DNA of 64,000 nucleotides from the NCBI GenBank assembly GCA_965248675.1, contig CBDFJZ010000008.1, forward strand, positions 1 through 64,000, read 5' to 3'. Positions 46,304 through 56,150 of this stretch are shown piece after piece. The number at the start of each line of letters is the position of its first letter. The first letter of the stretch is position 1. Origin of the DNA: UBA6627 sp965248675 (GTDB lineage Bacteria > Chloroflexota > Dehalococcoidia > UBA2979). Under the pieces are notes generated by a model. That model did not search any database. It was not told the origin of the DNA and saw only the letters and a program-made list of their open reading frames with translations. Both the position numbers and the translations under genes were made by a program.

Positions 46304-46460
46304 CTCGCGGCCCGCCCTCCACCCCTTCAGCAGCCTGCCGTCCGACCATATCCGAAATGCCACCCGGTTCTGACGGCTCAGCCACTCCGGCGCGTTTCGT
46401 CAACATCCGTCCCGAGGGTGGCCACATGCACGCAGGCCAGCGCCCGCGTAGCGTCGCTCG

Positions 46461-47171
46461 ATGGAACTCGCGCTGGTGGTATTCATCCTCTGTCTGGCGA
46501 CGCTCGTCCACGGGACGCTCGGCTTCGGAACCGGCCTGGTCGCGATGCCGCTGCTCACGCTGGTGATCGGCGTGCCGGACGCGACCGCCCTCGTCGCATT
46601 CGTGATCCTCGGGACGGCGATCCTCGTGCTCCGGCGTGACTGGCGCCGCCTCGAGGCGCGCGCCGCGCGGCAGCTGATCGTGAGCTCGGTCCCCGGCGTC
46701 CCGATCGGCATCTTCCTGCTGACGAACGCCCCCGCGGACGCGATCCAGCGCGGGCTCGGCCTGCTGCTGATCGTCTACGCGCTCTACAACCTCGTCGCGC
46801 CGCCGCTGTTCGAGGCCAGGCGCAGCGCCTGGGCGTACTCGCTCGGCTTCGCCAGCGGCATCCTCGGCGGCGCCTACAACACGAACGCGCCGCCGATCGT
46901 GGTATACGGCGCACTCCGCCGCTGGCCGCCCGATGTCTTCCGCGCCACGCTCCAGGCCTACTTCGTCCCGCTCGCCGCCGTCGTCTGGATCGGCCACGGC
47001 CTCTCCGGCCTCTGGTCCACCGACATCGTCATCAGCTACGCCATCTTCTTCCCCTTCGGCCTGATCGCACTCTGGATCGGCCGCCGCCTCTCGACCCGCC
47101 TCCCGGTCACCTCCTTCGACCGCCTGCTCTACCTCGTGATCGCGGCCCTCGGGGCGCTGCTGCTCATCTGA
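46461..47171 (+). CDS. TSUP/TauE-SafE family transporter
   Basis: 236 residues with seven or eight hydrophobic segments. The repeated TSUP motif is seen as VHGTLGFGTGLVAMPLLTL in the first half and SGILGGAYNTNAPPIVVYGA in the second. These carriers export sulfite or sulfoacetate, or take up related anions. It is not adjacent to the sulfur operon. The start ATG 46461 follows a weak ribosome site. Confidence 0.88.
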   Translation: MELALVVFILCLATLVHGTLGFGTGLVAMPLLTLVIGVPDATALVAFVILGTAILVLRRDWRRLEARAARQLIVSSVPGVPIGIFLLTNAPADAIQRGLGLLLIVYALYNLVAPPLFEARRSAWAYSLGFASGILGGAYNTNAPPIVVYGALRRWPPDVFRATLQAYFVPLAAVVWIGHGLSGLWSTDIVISYAIFFPFGLIALWIGRRLSTRLPVTSFDRLLYLVIAALGALLLI

Positions 47172-47247
47172 ACGCGCTGGCGCCCGACGATCCGCTAGGC
47201 TCCCACCGCCGATCGACACCTCAAACCGGAGATAGGGTGATTGGTAC

Positions 47248-47688
47248 GTGACCCGAGCTCCGGACTGCATCTTCTGCGACATCGTCGCTGGCCAACTCCC
47301 CGCGAGCGTGGTCTTCGAGGACGCGCGAGTGCTCGCCTTCATGGATCTCGCCCAGACTACCGAGGGGCACACGCTTGTCGTCCCCAGGGCCCACTTCGAC
47401 GACATGCGCGACTTCGATCCGACTACCGGCGCCGCAGTAATGAACGCCGTCGCCGCGGTCACGCGCGCCGTGACCGCGGCGTTCGAGCCCGAAGGGCTCA
47501 CCATCCGCCACAACATCGGCGAAGCCGGCGGCCAGGACGTTTTCCACGCGCATTTCCACGTCTACGCTCGCTACCAGGGAGACGGCCTCCACCGCCCCTA
47601 CCAATCCGCCCCGTCACGTCCGTCTCGCGCCGAACTCGATAGGCTCGCGACAACCATCCGCATGCACTTGCCCGATCGACCCACCTGA
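47248..47688 (+). CDS. HIT-family (histidine triad) nucleotide hydrolase
   Basis: 146 residues from GTG 47248. CIFCDI provides the zinc Cys pair and DVFHAHFHVYAR is the His triad HxHxH. EGHTLVVPRAHFDD is also diagnostic. HIT proteins split nucleoside phosphoramidates or dinucleoside polyphosphates. It lies 13 bases before the cupin gene, so probably co-transcribed. Confidence 0.93.
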   Translation: MTRAPDCIFCDIVAGQLPASVVFEDARVLAFMDLAQTTEGHTLVVPRAHFDDMRDFDPTTGAAVMNAVAAVTRAVTAAFEPEGLTIRHNIGEAGGQDVFHAHFHVYARYQGDGLHRPYQSAPSRPSRAELDRLATTIRMHLPDRPT

Positions 47689-47701
47689 AAGGCCCACCCC
47701 A

Positions 47702-48085
47702 ATGTCCGAGCAACGTCTGATCGTCACCGCCGAGTCGTCCGTCGACGAGACGCAGTCGCGAGGCGACCTCCACGTCCGCCGCGTCTTCGAGGCGGGTTCG
47801 ATGCCGTTCGAGAGCGGGTTCCAGTTCGTGCTGCGGAACCGCCTGCCGGCCGGCGGCGCGAACGAGCGCCACGTGCACGAGGACGTCGAAAAGGTCTACT
47901 ACTTCCTGGACGGTCGCGGCGAGGTGAGCTGTGGCCCCTGGACGAAGCGCGTCGGGCCGGGCGACTTCCTGTTCTTCCCGGCCGCGATCGAGCACGAGAT
48001 CCACGCCGACGCGGACGCCGACCTCGAGTTCATCGTCTGCGCCGCGCGGACGCTCGATACCCCCCGCGGCCTCGAGGACGGCTAA
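47702..48085 (+). CDS. Cupin-domain protein
   Basis: A 127-residue single cupin from ATG 47702. Motif 1 reads ERHVHEDVEKVYYFLDGRGE (two His and Glu metal ligands) and motif 2 GDFLFFPAAIEHEIH supplies the last His, so metal binding should be intact. Function within this wide family unknown. Followed by the hairpin repeat in a convergent gap. Confidence 0.88.
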   Translation: MSEQRLIVTAESSVDETQSRGDLHVRRVFEAGSMPFESGFQFVLRNRLPAGGANERHVHEDVEKVYYFLDGRGEVSCGPWTKRVGPGDFLFFPAAIEHEIHADADADLEFIVCAARTLDTPRGLEDG

Positions 48086-48245
48086 GGCGGGCCGCTCCCA
48101 GGCAGCTCCCCCCTCGGTGGCGGCCCCAAGGCGATCCCACTCGGGTCAGCGGGCACGCCGCCCTCGGCCCCAATGCAAACGCGCTCCGCACGCGGCGCAA
48201 GCGCCCCACTCCACGCGCGAACAGGCCCCGGGGGCGAAGCCCTTC

Positions 48246-48360
48246 CGAGTGGGGTGTGGGGCGCCAGCCCCGCAGTCATTCGGGGTGGGCGGGCGGGCCC
48301 AAACCTAAGACCACGTCGCGGGCGACAGCCCGCGACCTTTCCCGAGCGCATCGCGCTCGG
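48246..48360. repeat. Dispersed GC-rich multi-hairpin repeat
   Basis: In the 360-base gap between convergent genes: GAGTGGGGTGTGGGGCGCC, AGCCCCGCAGTCATTCGGGG, GTGGGCGGGCGGG, then GTCGCGGGCGACAGCCCGCGAC and CCGAGCGCATCGCGCTCGG hairpins. The order and spacing match the copies at 31.5 and 51.0 kb. The first ~150 bases of the gap hold further GC-rich palindromic pieces but no gene. Confidence 0.8.
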
Positions 48361-48445
48361 CTCCCCACGAACGTGGTGCCACTCGAGCTCCCCGCTCAAG
48401 CCGAGGAAACCGTCCCCTCGAAACCTCCCGGCCGCAGCTGGCCCG

Positions 48446-49231
48446 CTACTCGCCCCCGTCCATCCGCTCGCGCGCGAGCTGGTAGACGCTGGCGTGCTCG
48501 ATCGTCGCCACCGGGCGTCCGTCGCCGGCCGCCACCAGCGATGTGAACTCGACGATCTTGTTGCCCCGCCGCTCGGAGAAGCCGGTGATCACGCCCGTCG
48601 TGCTGAACGACTCGTCCTCGAACAGCGGCGAGTGGTGCCAGATCCGGCCCGCGAAATGGATCGTCGTGGAGCGGCCGAAGTACTCGTAGATCAGGCCGAT
48701 CGGGTTGATCCACTGCCCGACCGGGATCAGCTTCCGCCCGCCCAGCTCCCTCGGAAACCCTGAGTTCGCGGCGATCTCGTCGAAGCGCGCTGGATCGAGG
48801 CGGTCCTCGACGCGCATCACCAGCCCGATCAGCGACGGATCGCCGAGCGGGACGCCGGCCGGCGCTTCCGCCGCGTCACCCGCTGGCACCGAGGGCGCCT
48901 CGTCGTCGACCTCGAACGAGCCGCTCGCGCGAGCGCCCATGCCGTCATCGCCGCGGATCTCGAAGCCGTTCGTCTCGGGATCGACGGACCACGTCACCGC
49001 CTCGTCGTCGTAGACCGGGCGGCGGAAGCGCAGCGATACCCGACCCTCCTCGAGCCAGGGCAGCCCCTGCCGCATCAGCTCGCCGGCGATCTGCTCGTAG
49101 AGCGCGACGCCGGGCACGAAGCCGCCCTCGAAGCCCAGCTGACGGGCGCGGTCATCGCCGTGGATCCCGTCCGGGCTGACGTTCCGAGGGCTCGTGATCC
49201 ACTCGCGCGCCTCAAACGTGGTGGTGTTCAT
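48446..49231 (-). CDS. Hotdog-fold (MaoC-like) dehydratase-type protein
   Basis: 261 residues from ATG 49231 (MNTTTFEAREWITSP). Two hotdog-like halves: the first with FVPGVALYEQIAGELM and SLRFRRPVYDDEAV, the second with IHFAGRIWHHSPLFEDESF. Related in layout to the dehydratase at 14065-14907 but diverged. Likely acts on an acyl-CoA thioester; the classical MaoC Asp-His dyad is not obvious. Confidence 0.6.
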   Translation of the reverse strand: MNTTTFEAREWITSPRNVSPDGIHGDDRARQLGFEGGFVPGVALYEQIAGELMRQGLPWLEEGRVSLRFRRPVYDDEAVTWSVDPETNGFEIRGDDGMGARASGSFEVDDEAPSVPAGDAAEAPAGVPLGDPSLIGLVMRVEDRLDPARFDEIAANSGFPRELGGRKLIPVGQWINPIGLIYEYFGRSTTIHFAGRIWHHSPLFEDESFSTTGVITGFSERRGNKIVEFTSLVAAGDGRPVATIEHASVYQLARERMDGGE

Positions 49232-49311
49232 CGGGCGACTCTACCGCGTGTTGAGGCGTGCGTGGCCCGCGGGACGCCTCGGCGAACCGCCCGCAGGCCA
49301 CGGCCGCATGG

Positions 49312-50727
49312 CTAGTCGGCGCTGTCGCCCTCGGTCGTCGTCGCGACGGTCGACGCCGGTGGCGTCGGGGCCGGCCGCGACGGCGTCATCCGGCGCACGA
49401 AGTACACCAGCCCAACGACGATCAGCGGCACCCAGACGAAGGGAATCGCGACGCCAACCGCCAGCACGCCGACCTGTGCGATCACCTTGACCGCGTCCCA
49501 GCTCCTGGACAGCCCGTCCGCGAAGCTCGGCACCGAGGTGTCCACCACGACGTCGAACTCGAACAGTTCGGCCTCGACCTGCACCGGCACCCGCACCGGC
49601 TCGCCGTCCTCGTCGACGGCGACCGCCGAGAGTCGCGGCGCCGGCGAGGTGCGCAGCTCGGCGGCCGTGTCGAAGTAGCCGATCAGACGGTCGCCGGGCT
49701 TCAGCGGTCCGGCCAGCGACCCCTCGAGCACCACGAAGTCCTTCTCGTCGAGGTCGAGCCCGACGTCCCGGATCTCCAGCTCGGTCAGCACGAGGTTGCC
49801 GTTGTTCTCGACCGAGATGCAGACCGTCATCGCCTCGTGCTCGTCGATCGTCAGCTCGTCGTCGCCGGGACAGCGAGCGCCATCGTCGGTGCCGAGGTAG
49901 GCCGTCTCCACCAGCTCGACGCGAGCCTCCGGGGCGTCCGGCGTCGGCTCGATCAGCGTCAGGAAGATCGTCGCCAGCGCCGCCTGGTCCTGTAGCGTGC
50001 GGAGCTGACCGCGCAGCCGCTCGAGGTCCGTCTCGCGGATCAGCAGCTGTGATTCGAGTTGCGCGACGCCAGCGAGGTCGGTCGCGCTGCTGAGGAAGTT
50101 GCGCAGCCGCTCGACCGACGCCGCTGCCGTGATGATCCGGCTCTCGAGGTCGACCACCCGCTCGGTCACGTCATCGGCGGAGACCTGCTGGCTGTCGAGC
50201 TTGCCGAGCTCCTCGAGCCGGCTCATCGCCTCCTGGAAGTCCTCCGGCAGCACCTTGAACGTGAGCAGCGTGCGCGGGACCGGTTGGCTCGTCGTCTCCT
50301 GCCCGAACACCAGCCCACCGAGGCCCGCGATCGTCGCCTGCGCCTGCTGCGTCGCCAGCCGTACGTCCTCGACGATCACGACCATCGAGCCAATGAACAC
50401 GATCGCCCGGCCCTCGCCGACCTGCTGCAGCACAACCGGCGCGAGACCGTCATCGCCGCCGCCATCAGTCTCCGCCGGCGCTACGGCGTTCGGGGGTTGC
50501 GGCGCCACCGCCGGCGCGCCCTCGCGTGATGACGTGGCCGCGGCCCCGTCGGTGGCGTTCCCCGCGGAATCCTGCGCCGCGAAAGCGCCGCCACCCCCAC
50601 CGCCAGCACCTGAATCCGCGGACTCGGCGCGATCACCACTGCTGTTCTCGTCCGCGCTGCTGCATGCGACAAGCAGTGTCATCGCCACCACGAGCGCACC
50701 GAGGACCGCCCAGATCGACTTCCGCAT
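49312..50727 (-). CDS. DUF4349-type lipoprotein with coiled coil and C-terminal membrane helix
   Basis: 471 residues from ATG 50727, where GGAGGGCGAC precedes. Signal peptide with lipobox LLVACSSA, a long Gly/Ala/Asp-rich linker, then the DUF4349 core: IVFIGSMVVIVEDVRLATQQ, LTFKVLPEDFQEAM and a helical hairpin (VVDLESRIITAAASVERL to RGQLRTLQDQAALATI). An Ig-like section and a C-terminal TM helix (VAIPFVWVPLIVVGLVYFV) follow. Two membrane anchors are thus predicted. Function unknown for the family; envelope-associated. Confidence 0.82.
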   Translation of the reverse strand: MRKSIWAVLGALVVAMTLLVACSSADENSSGDRAESADSGAGGGGGGAFAAQDSAGNATDGAAATSSREGAPAVAPQPPNAVAPAETDGGGDDGLAPVVLQQVGEGRAIVFIGSMVVIVEDVRLATQQAQATIAGLGGLVFGQETTSQPVPRTLLTFKVLPEDFQEAMSRLEELGKLDSQQVSADDVTERVVDLESRIITAAASVERLRNFLSSATDLAGVAQLESQLLIRETDLERLRGQLRTLQDQAALATIFLTLIEPTPDAPEARVELVETAYLGTDDGARCPGDDELTIDEHEAMTVCISVENNGNLVLTELEIRDVGLDLDEKDFVVLEGSLAGPLKPGDRLIGYFDTAAELRTSPAPRLSAVAVDEDGEPVRVPVQVEAELFEFDVVVDTSVPSFADGLSRSWDAVKVIAQVGVLAVGVAIPFVWVPLIVVGLVYFVRRMTPSRPAPTPPASTVATTTEGDSAD

Positions 50728-50968
50728 GTCGCCCTCCCTCCCGGCGCACAAGACGCCGGTCGTTAGCTGATAGAACGCGGCCCGGCGGCGGTGGGTTCCA
50801 TTCAATCAGCTAACAGGCGTCAGCGAATAGACCGATCTGCTAGGCGGCTGCCTCGCGACCTCCCCGATCGCCCGCCGCCGTCAGGTCTGCTGAGCAAGGA
50901 TGCTCGGCGCCGTGCGTCGCAACCTTCGAAGACCGGGGCATCTCGGGGCGAAGTCCGCGTCCGAAACG

Positions 50969-51103
50969 GGGGAAGCGGGGGCCCTCGCCCGGAGGGCGAT
51001 CTCCGCATGGGAGCCCCCGCAGTCATTCGGGGCGGGCGGGCGGGCCAAACGTAAGATTGGTCGCGGGCAAAGCCCGCGGCGTACTCGGGCGCGAAGCGCC
51101 CGT
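50969..51103. repeat. Dispersed GC-rich multi-hairpin repeat
   Basis: Between the DUF4349 gene and the 570-residue unknown. It has GCGGGGGCCCTCGCCC and CGGAGGGCG, CCCCCGCAGTCATTCGGGG, CGGGCGGGCGGGCC, then TCGCGGGCAAAGCCCGCG and CGGGCGCGAAGCGCCCG. Third and fourth blocks match the copy at 48246 almost base for base. The rest of the 407-base gap shows no gene. Confidence 0.8.
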
Positions 51104-51134
51104 CACAAACATGTCCCCGGTGGCAGCACGCACC

Positions 51135-52847
51135 CTAGGTCGTCAGCAGCCCTTCCGGCACCGGCTCCTCGTCCGCTAGCGGGATCTGCTCCATCTCCTC
51201 GAGCACCGCTTCCAGCGGGTCGCCGCTACCGGCGGCACCGGTGGCCGGCGGCAGGTCGAACGCTGCCGCGAAGCGGTTGTACGACTCGAGCGAGTCGCCG
51301 TACTTCGCGTGCCCGGCGGTGTGCTTCGCGCACGCGAGGAGCAGGCGATCGCGGTCGGGTGACGACGTGCGACCGTAGTCCTCGATCATGCAGTATCCGA
51401 TCTCCTGGTTGTGCGGATCGTTGCCCTGCTTGGCCGCGGCCAGCGTCAGTGTCATGATCAGCGGCCGGCGGTCGTGGCCCGCATCGAGGTAAGCCCACAC
51501 CCACGAGGCGGCCTCGTCCGGCTGGAGCGAGGTGATCGCGCTGTCGAGGGCGTGGAGCACCTCGTCGCGTGACATGCCCTCGGCGGCACCGGGCGCCCGG
51601 AACACCGGCTTGCCGTTGCCCGGCGTGTCGCGCACCCAGCGCGCGCACTGGTTGACGAACGAGCCGGCGACGAACAGCAGCTTCGTCTGGTGGCGGTGCT
51701 CGAAGTTCGCGTAGAACCAGGCCAGCGTGTTCGTGTACTCGTACCCGTGCTGCGGCATCGAGAAGCTCGGCGGCTCGCCGCAGCGCAGCACGACCTCCGC
51801 GGCGGCGATCTGGATCGTGTCGAGGATCGCCTTCGGCGATCGGCCCGCGAGCAGCAGGCTGATGATCGCCTCCATGTAGGCCGGCTCGTGCTCTTCGAGG
51901 ATCGCGTGCTTCAGCAGCTCACGCTCGGCCGCGGACAGATCCTCGGTCTGAGCGAACAGCTCCGCGTCGCGGCCGGTGATCACCGTCCGCGCGAGCGAGG
52001 ACGGCGGCGCTTCGTCCTCGAGCCGGCGGATCTGCACCTCGCAGGCCATCTCGTACGCGGAGTACCAGCGCGGCCCGACGGCAAGATCGGGTACGCCCGC
52101 GTAGATGATGTCGTGCGCGTCCTCCCAGCCGACGGCACGCGACAGTTCGATCGTCGCGCGAGCGCGGTACGACTTGTGCCCCGTCGTGTAGCTGCGGTTC
52201 ATGTAGATCCGGTCCTGCACGTCGATCAGTCCCGCGAACATGAGCTGCGCCAGTACCTGCGGTCGGTCCGCCGGCTCCGCGAGCAGGCCGCGGAACACGC
52301 CGTACGACTCCTCGACGAGCCCGCGCTGCACCAGCGTCAACCAGTGGTTCAGCCGCTCGTCGAGCGTGCCCTCGGTCGCGATCGGATCGGCGTCCGGCCA
52401 GTGCGAGGTCGGCGGCGGCGGGTTCGGGTACTTCGACTCGTCGTACACCCGCCGGCCGTAGTGACCCGGCGCCTTGCCGAGCAGCTGACTCCAGGCGTCG
52501 AGGCCGGTCGGGACGTACCACATCGTCTGCGCCATCGGCAGGAAGCGCAGCCGTTTCGGCAGCTCCTCCGGCATCCGCAGGCTGGCGCGGGCGCTCAGCA
52601 GGCAATGGTCGTTGTTGACGAAGCGGACCATGCCGTCGTCGATCCGCTGGTGATACGGCATGTGCGTGTAGGGCGCGTGCACCCGCACCGTTTCGCGCAG
52701 CAGCTCCTCCAGTGGCCGCCCGTCGCGCACGAGGTCGTAGAACACCTCGCTGGCCGCGACCTGGTCACGGTCCATGATGCGCTCCTCGAGCTGCGCATAT
52801 CGGGAGCCGACCTCCCCGGTCCGTGCTTCGATCGTTGACGTGGCCAT
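51135..52847 (-). CDS. 570-residue protein of unknown function, predicted helical
   Basis: I chose ATG 52847 (MATSTIEARTGEVG), preceded by GGGGGA; the frame extends 12 codons upstream. The sequence is rich in aromatic and His residues: HAPYTHMPYHQRIDDGMVRF, NNDHCLLSARASLR, YVPTGLDAWSQLLGKAPGHY, FEHRHQTKLLFVAG. Repeated helical blocks in the second half (LDSAITSLQPDEAASWVWAY, MIEDYGRTSSPDRDRLL) suggest an alpha-solenoid. No signal peptide or TM. Conserved-looking HxxxxxH and WYxP motifs could bind metal. I do not recognise the family. Confidence 0.7.
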   Translation of the reverse strand: MATSTIEARTGEVGSRYAQLEERIMDRDQVAASEVFYDLVRDGRPLEELLRETVRVHAPYTHMPYHQRIDDGMVRFVNNDHCLLSARASLRMPEELPKRLRFLPMAQTMWYVPTGLDAWSQLLGKAPGHYGRRVYDESKYPNPPPPTSHWPDADPIATEGTLDERLNHWLTLVQRGLVEESYGVFRGLLAEPADRPQVLAQLMFAGLIDVQDRIYMNRSYTTGHKSYRARATIELSRAVGWEDAHDIIYAGVPDLAVGPRWYSAYEMACEVQIRRLEDEAPPSSLARTVITGRDAELFAQTEDLSAAERELLKHAILEEHEPAYMEAIISLLLAGRSPKAILDTIQIAAAEVVLRCGEPPSFSMPQHGYEYTNTLAWFYANFEHRHQTKLLFVAGSFVNQCARWVRDTPGNGKPVFRAPGAAEGMSRDEVLHALDSAITSLQPDEAASWVWAYLDAGHDRRPLIMTLTLAAAKQGNDPHNQEIGYCMIEDYGRTSSPDRDRLLLACAKHTAGHAKYGDSLESYNRFAAAFDLPPATGAAGSGDPLEAVLEEMEQIPLADEEPVPEGLLTT

Positions 52848-53062
52848 ACGTGCATCCCCCGGCCCGCCGCGAGCCATCATCACCTATGTGCTAGCGGCAG
52901 CATACCGAACCACACCCACTAGAGCCTCATACGAAATCTGATCGATCGAGGGGTTAAGTACGGACCCCATTCCAGCCGACAATCAGGGTCGAGGCACCTG
53001 ACCGCACGGAACGCGGTCGCGCAATGACGCGTCTGACGAGCTGTACGAAGCAAGGCTGCCTC

Positions 53063-54503
53063 ATGTTCTCCTTCATCCCCTGGAATGCGGCGTTCGCCGC
53101 GAAAGCCGGAGCGGTCACCGCCGCGCTGGCGCTCGGCATTGCGATGACCCTCGCCAGCGCCGAGGCCTCCGACGCGTTCGGCGACAGCGTCGCCACTACC
53201 GGCGCGATCGACGGAACCCCGACTGACGTACTCGGAGATCCCATCGACGCCGCCTTCGTGCAGATCGGAACCGGCGGGTCGCTCACCATCTCCTTCGTCG
53301 ACAACGTCGCCTTCAACGGCGACGGTTTCGATCTGCGGAGTTCACACCGTCGACGCCGCGTCCCCTGCGACCGCGACGATTGAGGTCAGCGCGGACGGAG
53401 TCACCTTCGTCAGCACGGGCGCGTTCTACGATGACGACGCCGGAGACATCAACCTCGACCTCCAGGACTTCGGCCTGTCGTTCGCGACCGCGATCCGCAT
53501 CTCCTATTTCAGCGGCGCCCTCCCCGGATTCGACGTCAACGCCGTTTCGGCGCTCAACCAGATCGGCCTCGACACCCTCGTGATCTCGGTGGCGCCGCTG
53601 ATCTCCAGCTCGCCCGGCTTCACCGAGCACGCCGTCACCGCGACCCTCGGCGGCATCGACCCGACCGAGGGCGTGCTCGTCAACTTCGAGGTGAGTAGCG
53701 GACCGAATAGCGGCGAGGCCGGCAGCTCGCTGACCGACGGGGCTAGCGACGCGCCGTTCGCGTGGACCGGTGAGAACGGCCCTAGCATCGACGTCGTCGA
53801 CGCCTGGCTGGACATCGACGGCAACGGCGACCTCGTGCACGTGACGGTCGACGATCGCGACCTCGACGTGACGGATGCGCCCGACACCGTCGACGTCAAC
53901 GTCAAGAGCGACACCGACATGCCTGGCATCACGGTCACGCTTACCGAGACGGGCGATCACACCGGCGTCTTCACCGGTCTCCTCGAACTCGGCAACACGT
54001 CTGACGACACCGCGGACATCCTCGAGGCGGTCGATGGCGATACGGTCACCGCGACCTACGACGACGAACTCGACGGTGAGGGCAATGACCCTGACGCGGT
54101 CGAGGCCTTCCTCTCCGTCGTCGCCACCGAGGAGGCCGGTGCGAAGGCGACCATCTGCCACCGGCCGCCCGGGAACCCCGGCAACCAGCACACGCGCAGC
54201 GTCGGCGGCTCCGCAGTCCCGGCCCACCTCGCCCACGGCGACCTGATCGGCGAGTGCGGCGAGAGCGACGTGCTCTCGAACCAGGAGCAGCAGCAGGAGC
54301 TGAAGGAACTGCGCGACGCCGAGCGCGAGCTGCAGCAGCTCGACCAGGAGTTCGACCGCGAGCAGGACCGCCTGGACCGTGAGGCCGGGCGGGCCGCCGC
54401 CGCCGAGCAGCGCGCCGCTGACCGTGACGCGGCCGCGGAGGGCGCCCTGGCCGCGTTCTGCGCGAAGAAGGGCCCCGATCACCCCCGCTGCATCGAGGAC
54501 TAA
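53063..54503 (+). CDS. Secreted repetitive protein with CHPPGNP-type domain and coiled-coil tail, one frameshift
   Basis: From ATG 53063 (MFSFIPWNAAFAAKAG) a signal peptide ends near ASAEAS. The frame as given ends after NGDGFDLR; one extra base near 53336-53341 restores VHTVDAASPATATIEVSADG and an open frame to TAA 54503, about 479 residues in all. The middle has Ig-like sections rich in Asp and Thr (VTVDDRDLDVTDAPDTVDV). Then comes ICHRPPGNPGNQHTRSV...AHLAHGDLIGEC, a short Cys/His motif seen in many secreted bacterial proteins, and a charged coiled coil (QEQQQELKELRDAERELQQL...). Probably exported to the surface; no enzyme motif. Confidence 0.72.
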
Positions 54504-54523
54504 CGGCACCGATCAGCGTGCCT

Positions 54524-54555
54524 GACGAGGGCCGCCCGAACGGGCGGCCCTCGTC
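54524..54555 (+). terminator. Strong terminator hairpin
   Basis: GACGAGGGCCGCCC-GAAC-GGGCGGCCCTCGTC: a perfect 14-bp stem followed by TATCT, 20 bases after the stop of the secreted coiled-coil protein. Confidence 0.85.
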
Positions 54556-54698
54556 TATCTCTCGCAACCGTCACCGCCGTCCCGCGCGCCCGAAACGACG
54601 GGCCCGCACCTCCCCCGCCCCTCACCGGGCTGTGGGCCGCCAAACGCATCTGGTATAACGCCACAAACGGCATCACAGCACACCTGCCGGGAGTACTG

Positions 54699-56102
54699 AT
54701 GGCCAGCGAAGCAATCGAACTGCGCGCCCACCTCATGCGCCGCGTCGGCGTCGGCGCCACCCGCGACGAGCTCGAAGCGCTCGCCGAACGGCCCTACGAA
54801 GAGATCGTCGAGGAGCTGCTCCACCCCGAGCAGCGCCCGAATCCCAACGAGGACCTGCTTGATCGCTACTTCCCCGCGACCTACAGCCCGGACGTCCCGA
54901 TCACGGCCGCATCGCTCTGGATCTTCAACCTCGCTCACGGCGGTGCGCCGCTCGGCGAGAAGATGGCGCTGTTCTGGCACCACGTCTTCGCCACGGGGTG
55001 GTTCAAGGGCGAGCACGGCCCCGCAATCATCCAACAGCTCGACACCTTCCGCGACAATTGCCTCGGCAACCTGCGCCAGATCCTCCTCGACCTCTCGCGC
55101 GACCCGGCGATGATCCACTTCCTCGACAACTGCGAGAACCACGCCACCGAGATCAACGAGAACTACGGGCGGGAGCTGCTCGAGCTGTTCTCGATGGGCA
55201 TCGGCAACTACAGCGAGGACGACATCAAGGCCGCCGCCCGTGCCTTCACCGGATGGACCTTCGAACAGCCGATCCCGCTCTACCCCTTCGGCGGCTACAG
55301 CGCCCACTTCGAGTACCGCGATGACGATCACGACGACGGCGAGAAGACGTTCCTCGGTCGCACCGGCAACCTCAACGGTGAGGACATCATCGACGTGATC
55401 GTCCAGCAGGAGGCGACCGCACGCTTCCTCTGCCGTCACCTCTACAACTTCTTCGTCGCCGACGAACAGCAGATACCGGCCTGGAGCATCGACCCGCCTC
55501 GCGACCCCGAGGCGATCGACCAGCTCGTCGCCTCGTACACGGAGTCCGGTGCGGACCTGCGCGTCGTCATGCGCACGCTGCTCAACTCGGACTTCTTCAA
55601 GGAAGCGCAATTCGCGCGCGTGAAGAGCCCGGCCGAGCTCGTCGGCGGCGCGATCAAACTCGCGAACTGGCCGCAGGCGCCCGACCCCGCGATCACTGGC
55701 TGGTCACCCGCCACCGCCGCGATGGGCCAGAAGCTGATGGACCCACCCAGCGTCGAAGGCTGGCACACCGGCAAGGAGTGGCTCGACGGCGGCACGCTGA
55801 CCGAACGTGTCAACTTCGCCGTTGAGCAGGTGATGGACACTTCGAAGCCCGGCGTCCAGTCGATCGTCGCCCGCATCGCCGCCGACGGCAGCCCCGTCGA
55901 GCCAGGCGCGTTCGTGGACGAATGTCTGGATCTCGCCGGTCCGGTCCACGCCAGCAAGGACACGCGCCGCGTCCTCGAGGAGTTCGCCGCGGAGGAGGGT
56001 CCGCTGACCTTCGGCGACGACGAGGAACGTGCCGCGAGCGAGGCGCGCATCGGCCGCATGCTCCAGCTCGTCGTCTCCAGCCCCGAGTACCAGTTCGGCT
56101 AG
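54699..56102 (+). CDS. DUF1800 domain protein
   Basis: 467 residues from ATG 54699. Full-length DUF1800: LRAHLMRRVGVGATRDELEA at the start, KMALFWHHVFATG, NYGRELLELFSMGIGNYSEDD and KSPAELVGGAIKLA further on, MDPPSVEGWHTGKEW towards the end. The usual Tat/Sec signal is not seen. The family is almost always paired with DUF1501, as here 48 bases downstream; function unknown, in some bacteria thought to be secreted and linked to surface polymers. Confidence 0.92.
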   Translation: MASEAIELRAHLMRRVGVGATRDELEALAERPYEEIVEELLHPEQRPNPNEDLLDRYFPATYSPDVPITAASLWIFNLAHGGAPLGEKMALFWHHVFATGWFKGEHGPAIIQQLDTFRDNCLGNLRQILLDLSRDPAMIHFLDNCENHATEINENYGRELLELFSMGIGNYSEDDIKAAARAFTGWTFEQPIPLYPFGGYSAHFEYRDDDHDDGEKTFLGRTGNLNGEDIIDVIVQQEATARFLCRHLYNFFVADEQQIPAWSIDPPRDPEAIDQLVASYTESGADLRVVMRTLLNSDFFKEAQFARVKSPAELVGGAIKLANWPQAPDPAITGWSPATAAMGQKLMDPPSVEGWHTGKEWLDGGTLTERVNFAVEQVMDTSKPGVQSIVARIAADGSPVEPGAFVDECLDLAGPVHASKDTRRVLEEFAAEEGPLTFGDDEERAASEARIGRMLQLVVSSPEYQFG

Positions 56103-56150
56103 GACTGCGCGCCGGCAAGCGAGCGCGTCGCGCGTGTCAGGGAGGCATCG

